A program made the position numbers and the translations under genes. DNA of 64,000 nt, from assembly GCA_023418095.1 (NCBI GenBank), contig JAEZDL010000075.1, positions 1 to 64,000 on the forward strand, given 5' to 3'. The notes beneath the pieces are model-generated. The model made no database searches. It saw only the letters and a list, made by a program, of their open reading frames with translations, and was not told the DNA's origin. Shown piece after piece: positions 29,501 through 37,191 of the stretch (position 1 is the stretch's first letter; every line of letters begins with the position of its first letter). This stretch comes from Bacteroidota bacterium (GTDB lineage: Bacteria > Bacteroidota > Bacteroidia > Flavobacteriales_F > PHOS-HE28).

Positions 29501-32500
29501 CGACCGGATCGACCATAAGTGGTTCGGGCGCGATCAACTCGAATGTTGCCGTAGCCATGCAGCCGTTCACGTCCATTACGATCACTTCATGGATCTCTTC
29601 CGATAGTCCTTCGGGATCCTCTGCGGTATCGCCATTGCTCCACAGGAAAGTGAATGGAGCGATACCACCGGTGAGGGTAAGATCGATGGTGCCATCATTG
29701 CCACCAGCACAACTGATGTTGTAGCCGTTCACCATGGAAAGCATCGCGTTGATCTCGATCGGCGGTGGTGCCTGTAGTTGGATCGAGCCACCGGCGGTGC
29801 AACCGTTCGCATCGGTCACAGAAACCTCATATATGCCAGCGCCCAACAGTTCGATGTCCTCAGAGGTCGCATGAAATCCCTGGTTGTTGTACCATACGAT
29901 GGAATACGGCGGGATACCGCCGGAAATGGAGAGGTCGATGCTGCCATCATCTGTGCCGGTGCATGATACATGATGTCCGCCGGGGAATGTGAAAGGAGTG
30001 ATCTGCAGTTCGATCGGCGCAGGAGCTTGAAGCACGATCGTATCGTTGATGGTGCAACCGTTCCCATCGATCACATTGAGGTAGTATGTGCCAGCCTCAA
30101 GTGCTGTAAGGTCCTCCACGCCGGTGACGTTATCGTCCTCATCGCGCCAAGCGTAGTTGTAAGGCTCGTAGCCACCATTCACTGTAACATCGATCCAGCC
30201 ATCGCCACCTCCTGCGCAACCGATCCCGAAGCCATTGTAATTCGATATGTCCAGTTCGTGCGAAAGGATCTCAACAGGACCTTGGATCTCGATCGGGATC
30301 GATTTCGGAACATCGCAGCCGTTGTTGTCAACCACCTGGGCCACGTACATTCCAGGTGCGAGTCCCGTTGCCGTGAAACCGGTCTGCGGTGGGACCGTGT
30401 TCCATGTCACGCTGAAGGAATTGCTTCCGCCCCAGACTGAAACGGTGGCGAAACCATCGTTGGCACCAAAGCAGGTGACGTGAGCATAGTCCTCGATCAT
30501 CCCATTGATCGCGAATTGCGGTCCTTCGATCGAAACGTTCGCCGATGCTGTGCATCCATTGGCATCCGTTGCCGTTACAGTATAGGTCCCCTGTGAAAGA
30601 TCCGATGCATTCGTGCCGGTCTGCGCCGGCGTGGAATCCCATTCATAGGTATACGGACCTGTTCCGCCGGAGGCGAGTGCGCTGGCCGTTCCTTGTGCAC
30701 CACCCGAGCACAGTTCATTCGTGAACGAAGTGATGCTCACTGCAAGTGGTGCCATGGGTCCATCGATCACGATTGATCCGGAGGCCGTGCAGCCATTCTG
30801 GTCCGTCACGGTGACCATATGCGTTCCGGCCGGAAGGCCGGATATGGCCGAACCGGAAAGCGCTGCTCCGTTGTAATGGAAAGTATATGGCGGAGTTCCG
30901 CCGGTTGCTGACAAGGTGCCGCCACCATTGTTGGAACCGAAGCAGGTGACCGCGACCGCATCCAAAAGAACCGGAGCGCTCAATGGTGAAGTGGTCAACT
31001 CCATGATGCCAGCATCGATCGTGCTTTCACAACCGTTGGCGTGCTGGGCGATCGCCGTATAGGACCCTGAAGGCACCCCCGTCAGGGTCGAGCTTGTCAG
31101 GGTTGGATCGTTGTTCCAGATGATGGAGGTGATCGGCGAACCGGTGGGGATGACTTCCGCTCCCCCGGTGTTCGTTCCGAAGCATGCGACATGATCCAAT
31201 TGTACGATCTGCAGCGATGTGATCGGCGATCCCGGAATGTTCGCGGTCGCGGTAGCCACGCAACCATTGGCATCGGTAACCACCACGGTGTGATCCCCAC
31301 CAGTATTGAACCCGGCCGTGGCGCTCGTTTGCACGGGCATCGTATTCCATGCGTAACCGTAAGGCGCCGTTCCGCCGGAAGCGATCGCAGTGCCGGAGCC
31401 ATGAGGTTCCACATCGTTCTGGCATTGTTCCACCGCCACGATGTTCCCGATGGAGACCGATAAAGCGTTCGCAGGTTGAGCGATCGCGACAGATGCCGTG
31501 GCCTGGCAGCCATATCCATCGGTTATGGTGACCGTGCGTGTACCAGCGGAAAGGTTCGTAGCCGTAGCTGTATTTTGGATCGGGCTTGAATTCCAGGCAT
31601 ACGTGTACGGTGGCATTCCGCCACTGATCGTCGCAGTGGCCGCACCCGTGCTCGATCCATTGCATGCGATGTGGTCGACATCTGTGATCCCGGCTGCCAA
31701 CGGTGGTGGCTCGGTGAGCGTACGGCTCACCTGTACCGTGCAACCATTCTGATCGGTGATCGTGGCGTTGTAAGTTCCTGCAGGTATGGATGTGAGGTTC
31801 AGTGAATTCGAACTGAAGCCGTTCGGGCCTGTCCAAGCCACCGCATAGGGAGCGGCGCCGCCGCTGATCGAAAGGCCGATCGAGCCGGTGGATGAGCCTG
31901 CGCATGCGATGTTCTGGCCATAGGTGAGCACAGGTGCATTGGTCGCTGCCGTGAGGGTAGCTGGCATGTTCACGTTGAAGCTCTGGCTCTTCGAACATCC
32001 GCTGCCATCGGTGACCGTTACCGTATAAGTGCCCTGGCCGATGTTCACCAGATCTTCCGTGATGAACGAGGCGCCGTTCGGCCCGGTCCAATTGTAGGTA
32101 TAGGGAGCGCTTCCACCGGAAACCGTCAGGTTGATCGCGCCATTGCCCTGGCCGTTGCAGAGCGGTTGCGTCACGATCGCTGAAAGCGAGGGGGCCACCA
32201 CGTTCACGGTGCGCTGTATGGTACGAACGCATGCACCATGGGCGATCGTGGCCGTATAGGTGGTCGTTATGGCCGGTGTAACGATCGGATCGGGAATGTT
32301 CGTGGCGCTCGATCCGTTAGCGGGGCTCCAGGAGTACGTGGCTCCGCCTGTGGCCGTGAACTGCACGCTGCCACCTGCGCAGATCGTGGTGTTCCCGGGT
32401 GTAACGCTCGCGGGTAGCTCATCCACGATGGTGAAGTCGAGCGTGTCGCTGATCGCTGTCGGGCAGTTCGGATTTCCGAGGATGAAGCGCAGGTATTCAC

Positions 32501-33557
32501 TCCCCTCGGCGATGCCGTCCGCGATCGGATCGATCGCCACATCCGCATGGGTCGATCCACCAGGGATCGTCACATATTTCGCAACGGCATTGTCGGGATC
32601 ACCGATCGCCGCGATGTCGCCGCCATTGATGGCCGTTCCATGGATGTAGTAAGGGATCGTGATCGGATCGGGATCGGCATTGGGCCGGGTGAAGCGCACA
32701 CTTCCGGGGTTGCAACCTTCCACCAGTTGCGGTATCCCCAGCTGGGTGATAGGCTGCATGCCGATCGCATTGCTTTCGATCTTCTGGATGAATGCGCCCG
32801 TGTCGAATTTCCGATCGGAAGCATCGGCCACCACGAGTTTCAAGTGATACGTCTGGCACGGTTGAACTGCGGAGATCGCTGTGAGCCCTTTGGTGAGACC
32901 ATCGTACTGGATGTGCGATCCACCATTGTTGTTCTGGAAGAATTGCTGGTTGCTCCCGTTGTTCACGTTGTTGATCATCACCGCGTTCGAGGTGCCGGGT
33001 ATCAACGCGATGTTCTTCTCGTTGCCGATGCCCGGATCACCCGTGATGCCCGGGCCGCTGATGAAGAAACCGAACACATCATTGTATTGCGATCCCACCC
33101 ATTCGTGGTATTCCTCGCTGCCTACTACGAAATCGAACTGTATCGTATCGCCGCTGGGAATGATATCGAATTCGAGCCGGCACGCATCGTAGGTGGTGCG
33201 GCTGGTCACGATGTTCAGCAACGGATCACCCGGCGTGTTCTGCTCGAACGATCGATTGGTCACGTTGTTCGGCCCGATCGCGTAATTGATCCTGCCGGTG
33301 GTGAGAAGCACACCCTCAGTAGCGCCCAACGCGTTGCCCGAATAGGTGAATTCACCGTATCCGTTGGCATGGCATTGTACCACAGGGTTCAGGATCTGCA
33401 CACCTGGCCCGGCGAGTTCCTGGGCCATGGCCTGCAGATCGGTCTGTTGCGTTACGGTGAGCTGTGCGTATGTGCGTTCACAGAACGTGAAGGTGGCCAG
33501 AAGGCCGATCGTGGTGCACAGGTTTTGGAGTGAAGGTCGTACCATGTTCCGGCTCAT
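26571..33557 (-). CDS. SprB-like giant surface protein, T9SS type B signal
   Basis: A 2328-aa exported protein. Signal peptide 1-31 (ending ERTYA). About 45-265 is a choice-of-anchor L type domain (VVGSEEYHEWVGSQYNDVFG, NEKNIALIPGT); 268-380 resembles a Calx-beta-like fold; 383-453 is PKD/Ig-like (ICAGGSVQFTATGGATYSW). From about 460 to 2235 there are about 22 SprB-type repeats of 75-85 residues, each with C-x-G...GG and ending DxNGCT. The last 90 residues are the gliding-motility-associated type B signal (TGYSPNGDGANDVFHIRGL, then YNRWGNVVF). The start at 33557 is preferred because it overlaps the upstream stop (ATGA); an ATG at 33578 is also in frame. Probably a surface adhesin secreted through T9SS with the neighbouring PorP. 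Confidence 0.92.
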   Translation of the reverse strand: MSRNMVRPSLQNLCTTIGLLATFTFCERTYAQLTVTQQTDLQAMAQELAGPGVQILNPVVQCHANGYGEFTYSGNALGATEGVLLTTGRINYAIGPNNVTNRSFEQNTPGDPLLNIVTSRTTYDACRLEFDIIPSGDTIQFDFVVGSEEYHEWVGSQYNDVFGFFISGPGITGDPGIGNEKNIALIPGTSNAVMINNVNNGSNQQFFQNNNGGSHIQYDGLTKGLTAISAVQPCQTYHLKLVVADASDRKFDTGAFIQKIESNAIGMQPITQLGIPQLVEGCNPGSVRFTRPNADPDPITIPYYIHGTAINGGDIAAIGDPDNAVAKYVTIPGGSTHADVAIDPIADGIAEGSEYLRFILGNPNCPTAISDTLDFTIVDELPASVTPGNTTICAGGSVQFTATGGATYSWSPANGSSATNIPDPIVTPAITTTYTATIAHGACVRTIQRTVNVVAPSLSAIVTQPLCNGQGNGAINLTVSGGSAPYTYNWTGPNGASFITEDLVNIGQGTYTVTVTDGSGCSKSQSFNVNMPATLTAATNAPVLTYGQNIACAGSSTGSIGLSISGGAAPYAVAWTGPNGFSSNSLNLTSIPAGTYNATITDQNGCTVQVSRTLTEPPPLAAGITDVDHIACNGSSTGAATATISGGMPPYTYAWNSSPIQNTATATNLSAGTRTVTITDGYGCQATASVAIAQPANALSVSIGNIVAVEQCQNDVEPHGSGTAIASGGTAPYGYAWNTMPVQTSATAGFNTGGDHTVVVTDANGCVATATANIPGSPITSLQIVQLDHVACFGTNTGGAEVIPTGSPITSIIWNNDPTLTSSTLTGVPSGSYTAIAQHANGCESTIDAGIMELTTSPLSAPVLLDAVAVTCFGSNNGGGTLSATGGTPPYTFHYNGAALSGSAISGLPAGTHMVTVTDQNGCTASGSIVIDGPMAPLAVSITSFTNELCSGGAQGTASALASGGTGPYTYEWDSTPAQTGTNASDLSQGTYTVTATDANGCTASANVSIEGPQFAINGMIEDYAHVTCFGANDGFATVSVWGGSNSFSVTWNTVPPQTGFTATGLAPGMYVAQVVDNNGCDVPKSIPIEIQGPVEILSHELDISNYNGFGIGCAGGGDGWIDVTVNGGYEPYNYAWRDEDDNVTGVEDLTALEAGTYYLNVIDGNGCTINDTIVLQAPAPIELQITPFTFPGGHHVSCTGTDDGSIDLSISGGIPPYSIVWYNNQGFHATSEDIELLGAGIYEVSVTDANGCTAGGSIQLQAPPPIEINAMLSMVNGYNISCAGGNDGTIDLTLTGGIAPFTFLWSNGDTAEDPEGLSEEIHEVIVMDVNGCMATATFELIAPEPLMVDPVATMASTSCTGSADGSITTTMDGGVAPYSIQWSGPNGFTSIDADIDQLIAGPYTISITDANGCTANSSIQIAEPMPLSITVSSATYNGGFNIRCHGESSASISTGITGGTPPYAALWTLPNGSTSADVDQIDLPAGEYELLVTDANGCTTTGTVVLTEPSPLSVIATASDMGFGVNVGCAGNDGSISLQVSGGTSDYAYDWTGPNGYGSTASDISGLVAGVYDLLITDANGCTVAESIELTAPSPIAAELMVTSNLCYGGSAGSIDADVNGGNGMLGLAWTGPYGFTSDQASIGPLPAGIYVLEVTDQLGCVASFSTQLEDPEPITSGTYVSFYGMYNLQCVGDSTGAIAFDPAGGTAPYQIQVSGPDGYNATASSLSGLVAGAYQVSITDQHGCSIDTTITLTQPLDTISATFNTSIHPSGDNVSCHGGNDGWIEANVSGGSGPYEIFWRGPDSLVWNMSDIYDLPAGDYSYELVVIDANQCSFNTLITLTQPDSSIEVSSQVSDHGGYQVSCPGATDGSIDLAITGGSGGYDIAWAGPGGAIGTQEDLTSIGSGTYMATITDINGCTVDHVVQVGAPPQLAIAFASMNVSCHGGADGILQADVTGGAGSLSHIWTGNGVQPDAGPELTGITAGEYCLSLTDQNGCNFQDCLVITEPSAISADAVVTDAPCGGSSGSIDITMLGGTGSYTINWNNGSTNEDLLNIASGTYGIEVTDENGCAFTASFTVGGAPAILASAVITDAACAGTSSGAIDLSIEGGTTPFSIQWNNGSSEEDLDHIPAGEHTVSISDAAGCTTVMAFEVAEMGPIQLDTTLSHHGNGYNISSFQGNDGTVLIEPSGGSAPYQISWSNGGSGVFQSSLAAGTYLIEVIDANGCTAGITIELTAPSDLEMPTGYSPNGDGANDVFHIRGLDAYPKNTFTVYNRWGNVVFDRPNYRNDWAGENSNGEMLADGTYFVILTVAGGERVLQGYVDMRR

Positions 33558-33913
33558 CGGTTCCGCGCTTCGGCGCATTGCTGTTCCACATTGCTTCGCG
33601 ATGCATCGATCGTTCTTATCCGTTGCCGTGCGATCCGGTGTTCCATCAGCGGCGCGATCCGCTCATGCAATTGTTCCGCTGATCGTGCGCGACCTTCGAA
33701 AACAAGGATGCCTGCAGGCACACAGGCGAAGGCGAGCCGCAGGTCATCACCCGAACCGATCGCCTGCACCAGTCCATCGCGCATTTCGGTGGATAGCCCT
33801 TCGATCGAATAAGTGATGGTGGTCTGTTCGCCCTGGGCGATCGCCGATCCCGCAAAAGGCAGCGCTGCCGCAATGATCACGAGCAGCCTGAAAAGGAACG
33901 TTCTCATTTCCAT
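33554..33913 (-). CDS. Small exported protein upstream of the SprB-like gene
   Basis: A 119-aa protein with a clear signal peptide (MRTFLFRLLVIIAAALPFAG, cleavage near AIAQ) and a mature part of about 90 residues (TTITYSIEGLSTEMRDGLVQ, later ACVPAGILVFEGRARSAEQL). No family recognised; the alternating pattern could be a small alpha/beta sandwich. Its stop overlaps the adhesin start by four bases, so both are probably made from one transcript. The ATG at 33907 (117 aa) is an alternative start. Confidence 0.7.
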   Translation of the reverse strand: MEMRTFLFRLLVIIAAALPFAGSAIAQGEQTTITYSIEGLSTEMRDGLVQAIGSGDDLRLAFACVPAGILVFEGRARSAEQLHERIAPLMEHRIARQRIRTIDASRSNVEQQCAEARNR

Positions 33914-34030
33914 GCGTTGTTCGGCATCGCCGGCATTCGCGCCGGTGCAGCCGTATGAGCAGGGCTTTATACTCGATCCGCCACGAAAGGTTATCCTTAG
34001 GGCGACCGCGTTTTTCCCGGAGCGATCGCG

Positions 34031-34777
34031 CTATTCCGCCGTACGCAGCCGTTGGCGCAACACTTCGTGAAGCATGATACCGGCAGCGACCGAGACGTTC
34101 AGCGATCCGATCCGGCCGGCCATCGGGATCTTCACCAGCTCATCGGCCATCCGCAGCACAGGTTCGGAGATCCCTTCATCTTCCGATCCCATCACGATCA
34201 CCAGCGGACCTTCCAGATCCACCTGATCAAGCGTCATCGTTCCTTTTTCGGTGCAGGCGATGATCCGTGCGCCGTGTTCACGCGCGCGTTTCAATCCATC
34301 GGTCAACCGGTTCACACGGCAAACAGGTTTTCGTACCAAAGCGCCCGCCGAACTTTTCACCGCATCGGGTCCCAAACGCGCAGTCCCGAATTTTGGCACC
34401 AGCAGAGCATCCGCACCGAAACACTCCGCACTGCGGGCGATCGCGCCCATGTTGCGCACATCGGTAACGCTGTCCAATGCCACGATCAGCGGGGTTCCGC
34501 CGCGCTCGTAGACGGCCGTGATCACTTCATCAAGGTCCTGCTGTTCCACTTCGCTCAACAGCGCGATCACGCCCTGGTGTTCAGTGCGCGTAAGGCGATC
34601 GAGCTTTTCCAGCGGCACCGGCTGCCACGGGATATCGCGATCGAGCGCAAGCTGCCGTATCTCCTTCAGCCCATCGCTGCCGGCATCGCGCCGCACGAGC
34701 AAACGCTCAATGTTGCGCCCCGCGCGAAGCGCTTCTATCACCGGCCAGATGCCCGCCACCATGTCCTTGCCTGCCAT
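34031..34777 (-). CDS. rlmB: 23S rRNA 2'-O-methyltransferase, RlmB/TrmH family
   Basis: A 248-aa SPOUT methyltransferase starting at the ATG at 34777 (MAGKDMVAGIWPVIEALRAG). The N-terminal substrate-binding part is followed by the knotted domain with VALDSVTDVRNMGAIARSAE, VIVMGSEDEGIS and IPMAGRIGSLNVSVAAGIML. RlmB methylates G2251 of 23S rRNA using S-adenosylmethionine. The frame is open 84 codons further upstream, but that part is the composite element copy B and does not look like protein. Confidence 0.93.
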   Translation of the reverse strand: MAGKDMVAGIWPVIEALRAGRNIERLLVRRDAGSDGLKEIRQLALDRDIPWQPVPLEKLDRLTRTEHQGVIALLSEVEQQDLDEVITAVYERGGTPLIVALDSVTDVRNMGAIARSAECFGADALLVPKFGTARLGPDAVKSSAGALVRKPVCRVNRLTDGLKRAREHGARIIACTEKGTMTLDQVDLEGPLVIVMGSEDEGISEPVLRMADELVKIPMAGRIGSLNVSVAAGIMLHEVLRQRLRTAE

Positions 34778-34811
34778 TTTTCCGATCGTATGAAGCTTCA
34801 AAGATGGATCG

Positions 34812-34973
34812 TTTTTGGCCGCATCCGCCCCGAACGCGGACCGGGCTGTACGCTGTAGTGTCCTTGTCTCGCCGGGTGTTGCGGCGGCTGCGGGGCCCGG
34901 CTTGGGCCGGTCTCCTCGCTCGCGCAACACCAGCGGCTCGGCTGCGGCCAGCTGCCGCTCCCATCCCTTGCGG
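34812..34973 (+). repeat. Dispersed composite element, copy B
   Basis: The most diverged copy. It starts TTTTTGGCCGCATCCGCCCC, continues GACCGGGCTGTACGCTGTAG (compare GGTCGGGCTATCCGTTCCAA in copy C), and ends CAGCTGCCGCTCCCATCCC TTGCGG. The end matches copy C's TTTCCACTTCTATCCC TCACGCGG. It sits between the rlmB start and the stop of the GWxTD gene, antisense to both. Strongly GC-rich. Confidence 0.5.
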
Positions 34974-34977
34974 AAGA

Positions 34978-36285
34978 TCAGTTCTGGTACACCCGGCCGT
35001 TGCGCCAGCTTTCCACGTTGCGGTACCATGCGCCCTTCAGCATCGGGTCGCGGTTCAGCACCATGTCATTGTCAGTGAAAGGCCCGTCCCGTTTCACAAA
35101 ATTGAAGGTGAGGCTCATCAGGTTGTTCTCTTCACCGTAGATCCACGTCTCGTTCAGATCGGTTTTATAGATCGAGCTCGGTGTGCCGAATATGATGTGC
35201 ACAAGTCCCCGATCGGTTCGCCAGCCCTCCACATGTGAAGTGAAATGCCGGTTCGCGTTCTCAACGCGCGAGTAATAGATCCTGATCGCTTCACGTGCGC
35301 GATCGCGATCGCCCGCCGCATCGATCCAGAATTTCTCGATCGCCTGCCGCACATTAGAGGCCTTCGAGATCTTGTCGAATTCCTGGATCGACGTGATGTA
35401 GCGCAGCGGCTTCAACATGTCGGTGCTTTCGCCGATGTACGGGTACGCTTCGGAGAGAACGAAAAGCGAGTAACCGACTTTGGCGGCGGTATCGGTGCGC
35501 AAATGATAGACCCCCGGCGAAGTAAGCTCCAGCATCGCTGTGCCATCTTCGGCCACTTCGATCGAGAAAAGGCTGTCGGCTTCGATCGACGGTTTTGAGG
35601 AAGTCGACGCGGTGAACACTGGTGATGGCAACGATGCATCCACCGGATGATGTGATCCGATCAACGTGCGGCCCGCGAGGATCTCGCACTTGATCTTCAC
35701 TTGCTGGCCGCTCCGCATGTGATCGTCGAACAGGGGTAATCCCGTCCCCGGATCCATCGGAAGAAAATACTGGCGCGTTCCCTGTGGATCACGCTCAACG
35801 CGCAAAAAGACAGATGTCTGCGTTTCTCGATTGACATCTCGCGCGGTCACTTTCACCACGAACGATCGGCCATCGTTACGGCGCATTTCCATGCTCCCGA
35901 TCAATTCCTTGTCCTCGTTGGTATCGGTGCTTTTGTCCTGCAACAAAGTGCTCGCGCTGTCCAGCAAGGTTTTCGAGCCCCAATCGGAATAGCTTTCATA
36001 CGTGATCTTCACCACCGATCGGAAAGGACCGCCGGTTCCATCGCTCTTGTAGAGCAGATCGCGCGTGCGCAGCTTGTAGTAGATCGCCGAATGATCGGCG
36101 GAGGTGTTGTGCACACGTGCCTGCAGATCGATCGATCCGCCGCCTTTGCCATAGATGTACGCGAAATTGTCGCGTTTGCTGGTGGTGGCGGTGCCCGCAC
36201 AACCTGCAGCGACAAGAAGGATCACCAACAAGGACCAGCTGTTCCGGAACATGATCCAATAACGTGAAAGCGTTGGAATTCGCAT
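34978..36285 (-). CDS. GWxTD domain lipoprotein
   Basis: A 435-aa protein with a lipoprotein signal (LLVAAGC, C29) and the GWxTD motif as GWRTD at about residue 354, followed by GLVHIIFGTPSSIYK, typical of the family's C-terminal domain. Function of the family is unknown; members are envelope proteins of Bacteroidota and relatives. The start at 36285 is chosen because a TATCTTCG promoter-like site on the minus strand (36309-36316) lies over the longer alternative start at 36309; an ATG at 36252 is also possible. Confidence 0.85.
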   Translation of the reverse strand: MRIPTLSRYWIMFRNSWSLLVILLVAAGCAGTATTSKRDNFAYIYGKGGGSIDLQARVHNTSADHSAIYYKLRTRDLLYKSDGTGGPFRSVVKITYESYSDWGSKTLLDSASTLLQDKSTDTNEDKELIGSMEMRRNDGRSFVVKVTARDVNRETQTSVFLRVERDPQGTRQYFLPMDPGTGLPLFDDHMRSGQQVKIKCEILAGRTLIGSHHPVDASLPSPVFTASTSSKPSIEADSLFSIEVAEDGTAMLELTSPGVYHLRTDTAAKVGYSLFVLSEAYPYIGESTDMLKPLRYITSIQEFDKISKASNVRQAIEKFWIDAAGDRDRAREAIRIYYSRVENANRHFTSHVEGWRTDRGLVHIIFGTPSSIYKTDLNETWIYGEENNLMSLTFNFVKRDGPFTDNDMVLNRDPMLKGAWYRNVESWRNGRVYQN

Positions 36286-36334
36286 CGGTGTGATGCTTTT
36301 CAGCTTCACGAAGATACGGTGGCCGATCGGCCGA

Positions 36335-36955
36335 TCAATTGTCCAGGATCACCACCGGCGTGCCGATATGCACCAGATCGAAAAGTTCGATCACATCGGC
36401 GTTGCGCATGCGGATGCAACCGCGTGAAGAAGGCCGGCCTATCGAAGCTTCGTTCGCCGTGCCGTGGATGTAGATGAAGCGCTTGTGACTATCGTGATCG
36501 CCGCCGCGGTTGTGGCCTGGTTCGGCGCCATCGAGACGAAGGATGCGCGATGTGATCACGTCAAGGTCCTCACCGTTCAGGTCTGCGATCTGGCCAGTGA
36601 ATCTCCGATCCTTGAAGATGCCGTTCACAGGTACGCCGGCGCCGTATTTCTCGCTGATCCGGTGCATTCCCGTGGGCGTTCTGTAACTGTCCTTTTCACT
36701 TCCAAGGCCGTTCTTCGCCGTGGCTATCGGATATTCTTTCACAAGGATCCCGTGCTGCACATGGAACATGCTTTGGCGATGCACCGAAACGTAAAGCAGA
36801 TCGCCGCTGATGTACGTGGAAGGATAGCGGATCTCCAGGTATTCCATGAGCAATTCCACGATGCCTTGCTTTGGAATGTGGCGCGTGAGCGTGGTATCGC
36901 TGCCCGCGAACGCGAGTGACGTGGAGAGAGAAAGAATGATCGCGAAAAGGCGCAT
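36335..36955 (-). CDS. L,D-transpeptidase (YkuD domain), exported
   Basis: A 206-aa protein with an N-terminal signal peptide (LSTSLAFAG) and a YkuD catalytic domain. The active-site pattern is IHGTANEASIGRPSSRGCIR, with His164 and nucleophile Cys180. Such enzymes cross-link peptidoglycan stems or attach proteins to them in the periplasm. A CACATTTG promoter-like site is eight bases before the ATG. Separated by 49 bases from the GWxTD gene and probably transcribed separately. Confidence 0.9.
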   Translation of the reverse strand: MRLFAIILSLSTSLAFAGSDTTLTRHIPKQGIVELLMEYLEIRYPSTYISGDLLYVSVHRQSMFHVQHGILVKEYPIATAKNGLGSEKDSYRTPTGMHRISEKYGAGVPVNGIFKDRRFTGQIADLNGEDLDVITSRILRLDGAEPGHNRGGDHDSHKRFIYIHGTANEASIGRPSSRGCIRMRNADVIELFDLVHIGTPVVILDN

Positions 36956-37041
36956 CCGGGCTCAAATGTGACCGGGGTTTGTACGCGCCGATCGGAGCGA
37001 TCGTTTCGTTTGCTGACAAATTGCGGTGGATCGGAGGGCCC

Positions 37042-37190
37042 GCGTGAGGGATAGAAGTGGAAAGCCCGGACCTCACCCCCATGCCCCTCTCCGGAGGAGA
37101 GGGGTGCGAAGCGGAAAAGAAGTATCTGGGAGGACTTGGAACGGATAGCCCGACCCTGCTTGCTTTTGAAGCAGGGGCACGCCCAAAAAA
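37042..37190 (-). repeat. Dispersed composite element, copy C
   Basis: Read on the minus strand it begins TTTTTTGGGCGTGCCCC one base after the stop of the barrel protein gene and ends CTTTCCACTTCTATCCCTCA CGC. It contains two strong hairpins: CCCTGCTT/AAGCAGGG (37154-37176, 7-base loop) and CCCCTCTCC/GGAGAGGGG (37084-37104, loop GGA). Segments GGTCGGGCTATCCG and GGGGGTGAGG join them. This is the best-preserved copy and the reference for the others. The rest of the 36956-37191 gap holds nothing else that I recognise. Confidence 0.75.
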
Positions 37191-37191
37191 T

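Noticed and set aside
27000..32200. Regular repeats that could suggest a CRISPR array or tandem DNA repeat
   Set aside because: The periodicity (about 225-260 bases) comes from diverged protein repeats in the SprB-like gene; there are no identical short repeats with spacers.
34778..35029. 84-codon N-terminal extension of RlmB
   Set aside because: The extension runs through composite element copy B and part of the GWxTD gene, and RlmB is full length from 34777.
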